From contig NC_091131.1 in NCBI RefSeq assembly GCF_040183065.1, forward strand, positions 101,309,330 to 101,373,329: a stretch of DNA of 64,000 nt, given 5' to 3'. Both the position numbers and the translations under genes were made by a program. The notes below the pieces were generated by a model. That model had not been told where the DNA came from and searched no databases. It saw only the letters and a program-made list of their open reading frames with translations. Positions within the stretch are counted from its first letter, which is position 1. Each line of letters starts with the position of its first letter. Source of the DNA: Periplaneta americana. Its lineage: Eukaryota > Arthropoda > Insecta > Blattodea > Blattidae. Below, one piece after another: positions 41,890 to 53,490 of this stretch.

Positions 41890-42795
41890 ACTGATGGACC
41901 AAAACAACCAGCGGGCGATGATGAAAACTCTCTTTGACCGGGCCAAATGGGTCTCCTACCCACAACATCTAAAACAGGAAATTGGCCACCTCATGTCTAC
42001 ACTGGAGGCCAATGGCTACTCTACAGCAAAAATTAAAAGAGCCTTAAAACCAAGACGGCAAACACCACCTGATCTGAGACAAGGCCAAACCAAGAGAGGC
42101 ATGGTTTTTCTCCCGTACTACAGACAAGTTACAGACCGGATCAGCAAGATATTACAACAACACAAAGTGGAGACAATTTTCACTCCTACTAGGCAGACTC
42201 GTAACTGCTTACGGTCTGTCAAGGACAAACGTGACTGACTTTCATCAGTTGCAGTATGCAGAATCCCGTGTTCCTGTGGGTCAGTGTACATAGGTACAAC
42301 ACAGCGTAGCTTCAAGATCCAAATCACCGAGCATAGAAGGAACTACCGTCTAGGTCCACGTGGACAAGTCAGCTGTAGCCGAGCATGCTTTTAATGATGG
42401 GGATCACAACATCAGGTTCCAGGACACCGACATCCTAAGCAGTACGCCAAACTTCTATGCCAGGTTACATTGGGAAGCTATTGAAATTCATAAACACAAA
42501 AACAACTTTAACCGTAAGGAGGAAGGACTCAAGGTCAACAAAGCTTGGTATCCGGCCCTCAGAAGCACACACATCAAACCCTTTCTCCGACAATTAGACA
42601 CTATGACAAACAATCAGAACACCGAAGCCACTGGTGCAGAGCGCGGCGACAACGACAGGGAACAACAGTCCCACATCTTAAATATCGACATGCTATCAGT
42701 CTCAATGCCAGGTCCTGATACACACAGCAGATCTCTCCACACACGTGTACCGCGCCACTGAAGATATCCACCAGAGTAGTGGACGAAACATTTGG
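41890..42795 (+). pseudogene. Penelope-like element: linker and GIY-YIG endonuclease
   Basis: The first frame has NQRAMMKTLFDRAKWVSYP, SNGYS-like (EANGYSTAKIKRALKPRR) and VFLPYYRQVTDRISKILQQH, ending KPTR-like and RSVKDKRD. After a frameshift near 42236 the endonuclease starts: RIPCSCGSVYIGTTQRSFK, then ITEHRRNYRLG and, after another shift, KSAVAEHAFNDGDHNIRFQD, EAIEIHKHKNNFNRKEEGLK. SCGSVYIG and the R..EH..N..L.....SAVAEH order are those of Penelope-type GIY-YIG domains. The reverse transcriptase is missing (5'-truncated). The TGA stop lies within the hammerhead-like motif at 42758. Confidence 0.9.
42758..42789 (+). ncRNA. Hammerhead-like motif at end of Penelope-like gene
   Basis: CTGAAGA, T, then A-TCCAC/loop CAGAGTA/GTGGA-C (closing pair degraded to A-C), GAAAC, and ATTTGG. 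Stem I: CCA before with TGG after. It overlaps the stop codon (TGA at 42759-42761). Confidence 0.5.
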
Positions 42796-42929
42796 TTGTA
42801 ACACCGACAGACCATGGCCCTCTAGCCCGGAAAATATGCATCCTTCCAACCTGTGTTATATCTTTTTCCAGAGACATCGTTTGCAAATCCGAAAAGAACC
42901 TTTCAAACCAACTGGTTCAGAATATTCAC

Positions 42930-43460
42930 TCAGTATATAGTATACTAGTAGCCTGCTGTATGGGAAAAGATTTCATGTTTTGCTTACCATGCAGATTTTT
43001 TTTTTACCAGGCAGCAAACTTGTCCCTACATTCACCAGAACAGGATATAATAATTGGAAGAAAGTTCTGGACAAGGACTCGGGTTTCCAGAAATATAGTA
43101 ACAGCCAGAGACATAAAACTGTCCAGGTATCATAGAAATCATTAAAATCCATGAAAACAATGAGAGAGGAAGCTTTAGTACCGGTATTCACCATCATTAG
43201 TCACACGCAGTTCAAGTGAAAGAAAATAAACATTTGACACCGATAGTTGAAACTTCACAATACACAGCTTTGCAAGATATGGTATAGCTCAAAGGGACCA
43301 TGATGAATCTAAACGCAGTGATAATAAGGGACATTTTGTTGAACTTTTGGAACTTACTGGGAACTTGGATTCTGTACTGAAAGCAAGAATATAAAATGAA
43401 AGCCAAAATGCCAAGTATATTACACCACACCATTCAAAATGAAATATAGTACATAATATA
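42930..43460 (+). pseudogene. ZMYM1/TTF-type hAT fragment
   Basis: FCLPCRFFF (zinc-finger CxxC), then one frame over YNNWKKVLDKDSGFQKYSN and SQRHKTVQV (HxxxH-like end), a degraded middle, then HFVELLELTGNLDSVLKARI and NAKYITPHHSK. These are consecutive markers of TTF-type hAT proteins. It abuts the Penelope relic. Confidence 0.7.
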
Positions 43461-44689
43461 AATTAATTGCTTAATGTACCACAGCTATTTTCAAGCGGTC
43501 AGCCAGATCGGGCAGTATTATTCCAGTACTTACAGATGCCTCAAACTAGCAAGCTGTCTCGTTCGCGCAGGCGCATAGAGCACTTCTCCCCTACCACTGT
43601 CCGCTTACTGCTGTGCACTGTGGATTATAACGGTACAGCTCAGTTCTAATAACAGTTGAGAAGGCTGCATAGGGAGGGTACATCTTGAATACATTGTCAA
43701 GAGGTCAACTTTTCTGATAATATGACTATACCTGGGTATCGGAACCTAGGTGGGCCCCCTCCGTTAGCTCTACTACTTCCCCTATCCAGGCAGCTTCCTA
43801 GTTTGAGGCCTCTGTACTTCCAATACTTCCTAAAACTTGCACACTAATATTATGAGGAACATGCTCGTATACATGCGCCAGTATGTATTAATTTTATGCA
43901 AACACTCTAATGCTACAACAACAAGGTAGAATCAAAGGAGGAGTCGCTGTTTTCCCGATCAATAAGTTGAATGACGTAAGAGACTTATACGAAGTCACGT
44001 ATATCTAGGCCCTACACATTACATTGCAAGTACGAAAAATTGTTTTCATAAAATTTCGGCAATTTAACTTACCTCTTTGTTGTTGCTCTGTGTAGGTTAA
44101 GTTCTGGATGTTAATGGTGTTTGTCCGTAGCACAGATATGCTTTTTTAATGTTGTTTATGAAGTCTAGGAACATTTGATAAGCTTGTTTTCTTTCGTTTG
44201 CACTCTGTGTCGATAGCTTTACATAATTCGCAAAAGTTAATGGTATTTTGTGATGCGTTAGATTTGATGCACTAGCCATTGTAAGATTACTAGAATGCTA
44301 AAGGAGTAGTGTAGTGAATCGATTTAATATACGTATAATAAGACAATTGATAAGTCGATAAGTGTAGTAACGCCATCTTTCGGATACTTATTATATTAGT
44401 TTATACTTGTATAATACAAGTTACACAATTTGTAATCTATTTCTTATATTAAATGTACGGTATATTCTTAATGATCTCTCGAGTGCAACTCCTGTTATTA
44501 TATTAAATGTATCGGTAAATAATAAGGTTAATAGCAGTTTTATTATATAATAATGGAGTTACGTACTGGTACATATAATGCGTTGGAAATATTTTATGTT
44601 AATTGTGACTAAGTATAATGTTCAAGGGTTTGTTCATCAACCAATGCGTATCATAGTGGCTTTTTTTATTTTAGTAGGTTCTTTTACGA
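43461..44689. other. No gene recognised
   Basis: 43540-43700 is GC-richer than its surroundings without a recognisable feature. 44097-44279 has a 60-codon minus frame (MASASNLTHHKIPLTF...) unrecognised. No repeat ends identified. Confidence 0.35.
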
Positions 44690-44920
44690 CTCTTTATCAA
44701 CATCTTAGGTTATTTAGCGTCTGAATGAGATGATGATAATGCCGGTGAAATGAGTCTGGGGTCCAGCACCTATAGTTACCCAGCATTTGCTCATATTGGG
44801 TTGAGGGAAAACCCCGGAAAAAACCTCAACCAGATAACTTGCTCCCACCGGGAATCGAACCCGGGCCACCTGGTTTCGCGGCCAGACGCGCTAACCGTTA
44901 CTCCACAGGTGTGGACCTCA
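44690..44920 (-). mobile_element. SINE (family A)
   Basis: Tail at left TTACGACTCTTTATCAACAT. Body AGTTACCCAGCATTTGCTCA, GGGAATCGAACCCGGGCCAC (B-box complement), and head end CGCTAACCGTTACTCCACAG. Confidence 0.9.
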
Positions 44921-45303
44921 TAGTGGCTTTGATGGTGGTTCACTAGACGAAAAGTCATATTTAAAAATAAGACATGTAGTCTGTAGAATAAAGTAGGTAC
45001 GTAGAAGGTGAAAGAGGAAAATATGTGAGAAAGATAGTGCAGTGAAGTGGTATACAGTAGGTAGGGAGAAAGAAAAGCGGGGGCGTAAGCCCCCGATTTA
45101 ATTCATGTTTTCAAATATTGCCATTGATGTCATATATTGCGTCATAGATCTCCAATTGGTCTGGGAAAATAGCGACTGATTCTTCGATTTTACCGAAAAT
45201 AATAATATACGCAATACTATAGGTCGTTTGGTTGTGCAGTAGCAGTGTAGGTCCTACAATAATACAAATAAGCTTATGATTGAACTTTTATGTCTTCTTG
45301 TGA

Positions 45304-45365
<62 letters not shown>

Positions 45366-46442
45366 TAAGTTAGGTACGGTAGCGTGCATTTTTTCAGTTA
45401 CATTGTCTTCCCTATTTTTTGGTGCGACCACCCCACCATTCTTCCCCTATCTGAAAGTTCTAGTGCCGTCACTGTATTTGATGTACAGTAAATTTCTCTA
45501 AAATATTACTTTAGGTCTCAAAATTAAAGATACCGGTAGCCTGTAAGCCTACATACCGGTATTATGTTTATAGTTCCATACAAACTACTCGTGAAAACTC
45601 CATCAATGAAATAGTAAGTTATAAAATTCTTGTAGGTTACTGCAATATGAATATTGAACATAGCCTAATCTTTCAACTTGATATTCAAGCATCAACACGT
45701 TCTTTTGTAGCCTACTTCAAAATGTACAATAGGTCTGTAAATGTTCTAGACATCTTCCTTAAATATGGCAGCCGAACCTTAAACATGTAACTTACTTTTC
45801 CTTAACAAGGTTCGAATTCTTTCCTACTCTAATAATATCGTAATTAATTATGTAATTTACATTTATTTATACTTACGAAGACACTGCAACTTTCCACAGT
45901 TTTATATATGACAGCTAGACAAACGCGATCACAAAACACAGAACTGAACACAATCATGCCATACCAGTCTCACCCCCACTAATAACAGGCCATAGCAAAT
46001 GCATTAGAAACAATCTGCATTTACACGCTAGATTTCGCTGTCACCCAAATCCATGTAGAATGTCCGTCATTTATACTATAGGTCAATAGTTGAGAGTAGA
46101 GAAACTCAAGAGGCAGAGATTTCATGATGACCCAGAAATTATTTCTATACGAAACGGAGATAGCCTACTCAGTATATGTCAATGCAGGCTTGCGTTGTCC
46201 AAACTCTTACCTCTTTATGTACGTAGGCTTAGGCCTATATAGGCCTAAATACAAGAACTCTACATCCAATCTTCCTTTATTTTTTTTTATTGCTTTCTAC
46301 ACCGCCAGGCAATTCTACGACTTCTTAGGACAAGAGCAGTAGTTATCTATGTAGATGCTCTTTTAAGATCCGAAAAAGAATATTGTTACAAAGAAGTACA
46401 CCTAATTAATGCGCAATTAATAATATAGGAGTTCAACGGAGT
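44921..46442. other. No gene; hairpin and (TA)n
   Basis: A short perfect hairpin GGGGGC-GTAA-GCCCCC at 45079-45094 and a (TA)n run at 45311-45361. A hAT-like end (complement CAGTGACGGCACTAGAACTT at about 45473) has no partner I could find. No coding pattern. Confidence 0.4.
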
Positions 46443-46645
46443 AACCATCGGCTTACCTCAGGCGGTAGGCACGCTTGCCTGCTGATCCATAGTTCCGTTC
46501 GGGCATGGGTTCGATTCCCAGTCGGGTTTTTTCCACAAGGTCGTAGGATTTAATGAGGAGTCGGATTAGTGACAAGCAGCCCCATTGTCATTGATAAGGT
46601 TAGGTGGGATGTGGTGAGGAGACAGATTGGTGAAATTATCGCACA
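46443..46645 (+). mobile_element. SINE-like element (family D)
   Basis: tRNA-like head: TACCTCAGGCGGTAGGCACG, B-box GGGTTCGATTCCC, then TAATGAGGAGTCGGATTAGT, GACAAGCAGCCCCATTGTCA, GGTTAGGTGGGATGTGGTGA. Headless copies of the body occur at 47525-47625 and 48337-48430. Confidence 0.75.
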
Positions 46646-46710
46646 ATATTAATTCTGGTGATTTCCGAAGTGAAAATCCGCCATTAGACTATCTTATTAC
46701 ATACTAGTAC

Positions 46711-46870
46711 CACAGTCTAGTATATACTACAGTCACGAAGCTTGAATTGTGAGGATACTGTTTCGCATTGTCTGTGATGAGCCGATAGTAGCGTCCCTAG
46801 CGGTTAGCAACTATCTATGAATGCGTATTTCCTACACATTGAGTTTCGTGACTGTATATACTAGACTGTG
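46711..46870. mobile_element. MITE with CACAGTCTAG ends
   Basis: CACAGTCTAGTATATACTAC and complement CACAGTCTAGTATATACAGT, then AGTCACGAA on both sides. Flanks CTAGTAC and TTAGTAC suggest a 7-bp duplication. Same outer end as the 24-bp palindrome at 10072. Confidence 0.8.
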
Positions 46871-47310
46871 TTAGTACTAAGAACATCACAAAACAAAAAA
46901 TCACCAGCCTTTGTCCAGCGCCTGAAAATCTTGTACTGATTTGTATTGTACTCCGACCACGAGAAAGTCTCCAGGGAATGAGACGCAGCGGGGTGATGCT
47001 GTAAATGAATGTTGATGTCATAAGGTCACACACGTGGGTACTCGTATCTCTATTGGCTAACAAACCATAACACTGATACACACATATTTGTACTACCCTA
47101 GTTACAAAATTAGATCATGTTAATCTCCTGGTCTTTTAACCCCTCCATACAGAAAATAACATATGCAGGAGAGCGCATGGTTTTTAAACTGACGTTATAA
47201 CGATAATATTATCTATCTACTTCGCTCCAATAGATGACGCAATAGTAAGCACATTCCTTTCACGGTTGATCTCCTGGTTGGAGACCAGTATATGCAAGGC
47301 AGAACAAAAG
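46871..47310. other. No gene recognised
   Basis: No supported feature. Confidence 0.4.
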
Positions 47311-47341
47311 CCTAACCTGACCTGACCTGACCTAACCTAAC
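47311..47341 (-). repeat. Short interstitial telomere-like array
   Basis: Six CCTAA/CCTGA pentamers (complement of the insect TTAGG unit). A second short run, ACTAACCTAAC, is at 47372. Both lie in a tandem duplication of about 55-60 bp beginning ATATGCAAGGC / ATATACAAGGC. Confidence 0.6.
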
Positions 47342-47524
47342 ACAGATTCGTATATACAAGGCATAACAAAAGCCTAAACTAACCTAACACGTGACAGATT
47401 CGTATATGCAAGGCTTAGCTTGAGTTTATTTTAGCGTGAAACTTTCGTAATGTCACCACAGGTATGTTGATATGAAGGTGTATAAATGGAGTGCGTCAGT
47501 ACAAAAGGAACTACCTCAGCGCTA

Positions 47525-48014
47525 GTTTAGCCGTGATAAGGTTAGGTAGGATTTAATGATGAGACAGATTAGTGACAAGTAGCTCTACTGTCAGTGATAA
47601 GTTTAGGTAGCGAGGAGCAGTGGTGTATTTCTAAATAAAAATGTCCTGGCTCTGGGATTTTGGTAGTACTGGCAGTAGTTGTACTGGTCGTCGCTGTCGT
47701 CTTCATAATCATTAATATATCATCCATCATCATCATCATCATCATCATCACTACCCCATCAACACCCCACAATTTCCACAGAAATACTTGTGGAATGTCA
47801 GACGAAAATACATGAGTTAGAATCCAGATAAAGAGTTAGTATTGGTATAGACTTCACTATGAAAATGTTCAAATATGAATATGACTTTTTATTATAATTG
47901 CAAAATTTGACAATAATATGAAAATCAGTATAGTGCTCTGGCTCCACTCATCCTCGAAAAATAGCACCTTGATGCCACCAGGGCCCACCACGCCTGAAAT
48001 ATACTCCTGGTGAG
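47525..48014. other. SINE-D fragment, (CAT)n and unassigned sequence
   Basis: 47525-47625 repeats the family D body (GTGATAAGGTTAGGTAGG, GACAAGTAGCTCTACTGTCA). (CAT)n at 47727-47757. 47770-48014 has no recognised feature. Confidence 0.6.
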
Positions 48015-48328
48015 CAGAGTGCGAATTTAATATTTTCTCCAGGGTGGGATATTAAAATGTTAATAACCAATAAAAATGCTGTCCATAATAGTTAGAAATG
48101 TTGGTCTACTCGTAATATTGTCGCACTCAACTTATATTAAAAGAAAAAATGAGAATAATTGTTATGTATTGCATTAATAACATATAAAATATGGAAACTA
48201 AAAATTATGCAACTAAAGGGGATCAATGTTATCACTGGCAGAGACAAATTAATACCTTTTCAGCAGGGGACATCAGATTCTCCAGGGAAGGACGATCCCC
48301 GGCATCCTCTCCATCAATTTTTACCCTG
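48015..48328. mobile_element. MITE with exact 8-bp duplication
   Basis: Left CAGAGTGCGAATTTAA; right complement CAGGGTAAAAATTGAT. CTGGTGAG at 48007-48014 and 48329-48336. The left end is like CAGGGTGCGAATTAA of the elements at 51668 and 56695. Confidence 0.82.
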
Positions 48329-48439
48329 CTGGTGAGGAGATACATTAATGACAAGTAGCCTCACTGTCAATGATACCTACTGATAAGATTAGATAGAGTG
48401 TGCTGAAGAGATACATTAGTAATGAGTAAGGCGGCTTTC

Positions 48440-49718
48440 ACACCGAAGTTACATGCCAGAAAAAAAAATGTTTAATGATGTTCGAAATCAAACTGAAGTG
48501 ACTTGTTATCAATGAAGCTACCTTCGAATCTTGAAAGACACTCATTGGACTCGTGCACAGATGATGCACTTTTAGGAGAAAATGTTTCCACTACTGACTT
48601 CACTGCCTCAAAATGTTCGTTAAAGAAGTTCATACCTTCTATCCTCGTTTCCCATCTAGTAATCACAAGCTGTGGAGGTAAAGGCACATTCAGTAACAAT
48701 TTCTTGCAGCACTACATGCGATATGGAAATTTGTAGAATATATAATTTTTCAAACCATTCACTTCAGGAAATTTCTATCTTATGGTCTCAGCCAACTGGT
48801 GTAGTCCATGTGCCAAACACGTGAAGTGAACCATTTTGAGTAAAACACAGAAAGGGCACCCGCAGCTTTTAGCATATAACATGCAACATCTGAGTAGAGC
48901 ACCAACACCTTTTCTCCATTAATTCCTAATTCCTTAAGTTCATTGTTGACAAATCGAGAAACTGTAGCATGATTTATCTGTTCCAGTGGTTTACTGTAAA
49001 TTAAAAAGACTTGGATGAAGTCTCTGGGTCCAATTTACCTGTGATGAGATTTGCGATAAAACGACCCAAGGTCTAGATTGTCTCGTCAATGGTAACCCAT
49101 AGCCTACATTGGAATCACCAAGTTCAGCTCTAATCGTTTCCATTGTGTCAGTAAGGAAGGAATTCAAATAATTTTTCTAGAGTGTTGATTCATCAGGAAT
49201 ATTGAAGTCTTAATATTTGAGTAGGAATGCTTGAAAGTTTGCTACTCCAAGTTTATACCACTAATTGTTTGCAGCAATCATGCACAAATCTTTATTAAAT
49301 TCATTGGTAGAAGATGAAGAAGGTTCCAGCACCACTTGTGTAAGAAGAAGTTATTTTTATTATGGAACACACGTTTTATTTCTCACATGAATTTCATTTT
49401 TTAAATGCTGTTCTAATTGTGACATCATTCAGCAGCCAACAAGTTCGCCACATGCTTTGCACAGCACGATTTTACCATCACTAGTAAAGACATCATCAAT
49501 TGAAATCCAATCTTTTAACTGGATGCTACTGGCGCCAAAGCAGTAGACTGGCTAGTTGTATCACTTGATGTCAGAATAAGCTTCTTAAGTAGCGTTGTCA
49601 ACCTCAGAACTATCTTTCCAGCTACATTTATGTAAACATCCAGCTTCTTTACTCTAAAATTATCTATGAAATTTTATTACTTACCATAATTGATTTATAA
49701 TTTACAAAAAATATGAAT

Positions 49719-49759
<41 letters not shown>

Positions 49760-50056
49760 TTGTAAGAATTTTGTATTTTAATGATCAAAATAACTGAACA
49801 GAGAAGTAAACAAACAATGAAAGTGAAGTTCCCTTCAGAAATGAGCACCATATTGGTGTAAGAAAATGTGTAATCTTTCAAAACGTACAATATCCTTCAA
49901 AATATGTAATATATACCTAAATACTTATTACGTATCAATATATGTAACTTAAAACTTCGGAATAATTATCCCTTTGGTGTAATTCACCGACATTTTAGCT
50001 TTTCTTATAGCTACATATAGGAAAAAATATGTAATTACATAAAATCCGGGCTCTAG
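48440..50056 (-). pseudogene. hAT transposase, CGGBP1-like, near full length
   Basis: Minus strand from about 49580: DVFTSDGKIVLCKACGELVG (zinc finger CxxC) and QLEQHLKNEIHVRNK, DLCMIAANN, NIPDESTL and KNYLNSFLTDTMETIRAELG, then a decayed catalytic middle (GALLRCCMLYA), LKMVHFTCLAHGLHQLAETI, and open frame 48472-48699: PLPPQLVITRWETRIEGMNF and NEHFEAVKSVVETFS. The C-terminal dimerisation block is missing. The 5' terminal repeat complement is CTAGAGCCCGGATTTTATGT at about 50035-50056. Interrupted by (TTA)n at 49717-49760 and many frameshifts. Confidence 0.82.
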
Positions 50057-50125
50057 TTATGACATTTTGTCTTCACCAAACCTTTTTCTTTTTGTTATGG
50101 TAGGACTTTCAACTTCATTGTTAGC

Positions 50126-50126
<1 letters not shown>

Positions 50127-50189
<63 letters not shown>

Positions 50190-50311
50190 GCAATAATAAT
50201 AATAATAATAATAATAACAATAATAATAATAATAATAATAACAATAATAATAATAGCAATAATAATAACAATAATAATAATAGCAATAATAATAATAATA
50301 ATAATAATAGC

Positions 50312-50385
<74 letters not shown>
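50127..50385. repeat. (AAT)n microsatellite
   Basis: About 86 units with scattered AGC and AAC variants. Gives poly-Ile, poly-Leu and poly-Tyr frames without meaning. It interrupts the minus-strand transposase fragment. Confidence 0.97.
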
Positions 50386-50387
<2 letters not shown>

Positions 50388-50900
50388 GCAATGCAATTGA
50401 AGTTAAAAAATTCGAGAAATGAGATTGGATTTCCATTGACCAATATTCGGCAGTTTTGCTTGTTGGCGATTCCATTCAAGTAGAAATGGGTTTCATCTCT
50501 CATTATCAGTTTCTGAAGAAAGTCATGTTGTTCCATCGCCAAACTGTTGGAAGCAAAGTGCATCTCAGAGCTGCACAGTCTACAGTCTTACAGTTTGCAT
50601 GGAAAAAAAGCGCAGCTCTGTTTTTAAAATTCTCTGCAGTGACTTTCATTTCATTACAAGCTGAGCAGCACATCTTTGGTTTTATGTTTCAGGGTTGTCA
50701 CTAATGATGCCCTCTACCAGTTGAATGTTTTTGTGAATTCGAACTGAACATCTTCTGGGTGGTTGCTGACTGCATCATGTTTCCAGAAGCATGCTACCAG
50801 ACAGAGAATCGTGGTCAGATCAAGGCATTGTCGTATTTATAAATGATCGGTGCTCAATGTATCCATGATTACTTTTTCAAGTGACTTTCAAAAACCTGTA
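50386..50900 (-). pseudogene. Mariner-like DDE transposase fragment
   Basis: Minus strand: DAVSNHPEDVQFEFTKTFN-like start near 50770, a degraded middle, then EQHDFLQKLIMRDETHFYLN and GIANKQNCRI. The 'F.Q.LI.SDEAHF.LNG.VNKQN.R.W' pattern contains the first catalytic Asp of DUF4817-type mariner-like transposases. The rest is lost in the (AAT)n run. Confidence 0.65.
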
Positions 50901-51659
50901 AAAAAATATAAAAATAATAAATAAATAAAATAAAAGATTCTCTCTCGAGTCTTTCTTGGTCCCTTCATTTTTCACACAAATCCTACTCTTAAGATTATTC
51001 CTGATGTGATTAACTTGTAGAAGATGTAACTGTAATATATTGAAAGAAACAGGTACTGGTACTTATTATTATAATACTTTCTTAATTTTTAAGATGTACT
51101 GTACATAAAATGTTGTAGTAACTTCAGTATTAATAGTCAGGTTTCGTAGAAAATAGTCCTTTCCTTTTCAGACTGTAATTTTCGGTAGACAAAGAAGAAA
51201 ATAGTGCTTTTTTCCTTAGAGTGCACCATTTCCCTTACAATATGTCCATCAATTCAATATTAATATTGATGAGGAAGTATTCGACCATCAGCCAGGACTA
51301 CAGCATATATTGTTAAAGTAGGCTGCATAGTAGTGGCTTCGTATCTTACCATTCACTTCAACTAATAAATAGATTAAGAGAGGGAAAGGAAACTCAGTGT
51401 AGTTCAGTGTTTCACATCATAATACATATAATAAGCAGTAGGTAGCGAGGAATTTGAGAGGGAGGGGAGCCAAGTTTTGGAAACATCACTTGGAAAATTT
51501 GTCCATAAGTTACATGCAACATATTCAAAAGACAATAATTATTTTTTGATATTAAGAAATTTAAAATCAGATTAGACTCACCAAAGTTGTTATAAAGCAA
51601 AATCCATTTTCTGTCGCAAAGTGAATCAATAGATGCCGACCGTAAATAATTATTTAATA
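50901..51659. other. No gene recognised
   Basis: No coding or repeat ends recognised. Confidence 0.4.
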
Positions 51660-51667
51660 ATTCTAGT

Positions 51668-51927
51668 CAGGGTGTGAATTAACGGGGGGGGGGGGGATGT
51701 CCTCCCCTGTTGGAAAGTTATCCCTCTCTCATAAATTCATATTAACATCCCTGCCAGGGATAACTTCTATCCCCCTCACAAAATATAATTGTTTTAATAC
51801 GAGTATAATTATAAAGTATAAAGTACCAGTGAGTAAAGAAAAAATATTGATGTATTATCATCACCGGCAAGCTGACAACAATCAATAACTTAGGAAGTAC
51901 ACATCTTATCTTAAATCTGGCGATAGA

Positions 51928-51981
<54 letters not shown>

Positions 51982-52107
51982 GATCAAGATGCAAGACAAG
52001 GAACTCAGTGCGACCAAGGGATGACCCATAATAATAATAATTTTATGTATTGTATTCTACATCTACTATTCTAACCCCCTCTTACCAGAAATCTTAATTC
52101 GACCCTG
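51668..52107. mobile_element. G-tract MITE, copy 1
   Basis: CAGGGTGTGAATTAAC then a G run. Right complement CAGGGTCGAATTAAG. Near-exact duplication ATTCTAGT/ATTCTACT (51660-51667, 52108-52115). Interior matches 56695-57085 over most of its length. Contains (ATT)n at 51930-51980. Confidence 0.9.
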
Positions 52108-52115
52108 ATTCTACT

Positions 52116-52749
52116 TATTGTGTTGAGAATGGCAGCTTTATAATCTCTTTGAAAGAAGTGATTAGTTTAAACTGTCAGCTGAAATAGGATATAAAGGATT
52201 TGTTATTCTAAATAATGGTCATTGTCGAGAGAAACAGCCAAACAATATATTTTTTTTCTTTTATTGTTGCACTCGCATGTTTCTTCATGCTTTAAATATC
52301 GGTATAATTTAAAATATGAAAATGTTTATTGGTAATAATAGGGACGGATTCAGCTGGGTGAGCCTCCTCCCTGCCTATGCTATTGATAATAGCAACTTCA
52401 TCCCTTTTATCTTAAAACATGTAGACTCAATGGAAGTTCGATCAAATATTTCCCAAAAAGGAGACTATAGTTCTATCCCCGAAATATGTCAAAATGTATG
52501 ATTGACAAAACGGCTGTATACCAGGTTTTCCTCATGTATCTACCTAAAGTCGTTTTGGAATTACATAAATTTATAGTTAGTGGCATAAAAATAAAGACAT
52601 TATATAGAAACTGTTATATGAGAATGATAAAGGAAGTCGAGGAAACCCGCTATTCATTCCAAGTCTCATAGGAACTTGGTGATGTAAGAGAGAATATTTT
52701 CCAATAGATTACAAATCACGATTTTATATTCGTTTTTTGTTCTCTTCAC
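52116..52749. other. No gene recognised
   Basis: Short frames at 52316-52501 and 52486-52671, neither recognised. Confidence 0.35.
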
Positions 52750-53160
52750 CTCAATTCTAGTTAATAGCAGAAACAGAGATACTAGAAAGAATGAGATCAA
52801 TTGTTTGAACTATATTAAAGAACGGAAAAAGAACTAAGGAAGAGATTAGTAAAGTGCTTTGTGAGAGATGTAGCAATGTATGGGGCAGAAACATGGATAT
52901 TACGACGAAGTGAAGAAAAACGACTAGAAGCACTTGAGATATGGATATGGACACTGTCTAGGAAGAAACTGCCTACGGAAGAAATGATGAAAGGGAGAAA
53001 AGTTCGGGGCAGATCTATCAGATGATAGACAACACTAAGACATATATGGATTGTATGTGCAAACTAAGAAGAACATGGAAAATAGGGAAGAGTGGTGAAT
53101 GCTGGGTTTGGAGTGAAAAACCTGCCCTTGGGCAGGAAACTATAGATGAATGAATATAAA
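52750..53160 (+). pseudogene. LINE 3' end (family 2)
   Basis: VKCFVRDVAMYGAETWILRR, SEEKRLEALEIWIW, then shifted KVRGRSIR and LPLGRKL. Same family as the minus-strand relic at 21722-22640. Ends near CTATAGATGAATGAAT. Confidence 0.8.
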
Positions 53161-53224
53161 TAACTGAAGAAGAAGTTTGGGTAACTACTGCTACATTTGT
53201 AATAATAATCTTTATTAAACACAA

Positions 53225-53490
53225 ATGTGTACAACTTTAGCAATTTTTTATTTGTTCTGGAGGTCTGGCTCGGGATTTTGCAGGTTGAGGGTGATTGTGG
53301 AATGTTGGTGGAATGAAGATGACAATGAAGAGGGGAAATGGGAGAACCCCGAGAAATATCCCTGGCGCCTGTTTTGTCCACTGCAAATTCCTTCATGATC
53401 CAGATGAGGATCGAACCTGTATCATCACTGTGGAAGGCAGAGAGACTAAGTGGCAAAGGGCGAGACTGCTACATTTATGGTGACCATAAA
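53225..53490 (-). mobile_element. SINE (family C)
   Basis: Body AATGTTGGTGGAATGAAGAT, GGGAGAACCCCGAGAAATAT, GTCCACTGCAAATTCC, with B-box complement GAGGATCGAACC at about 53407. Confidence 0.65.

Noticed and set aside
45079-45094. GC-rich hairpin resembling a bacterial terminator
   Set aside because: No downstream U-run, no gene upstream, eukaryotic context.
50057-50563. Long open frames of poly-Ile, poly-Leu and poly-Tyr on both strands
   Set aside because: They are translations of the (AAT)n microsatellite. Only the non-repetitive N-terminal part of the minus frame is a transposase relic.
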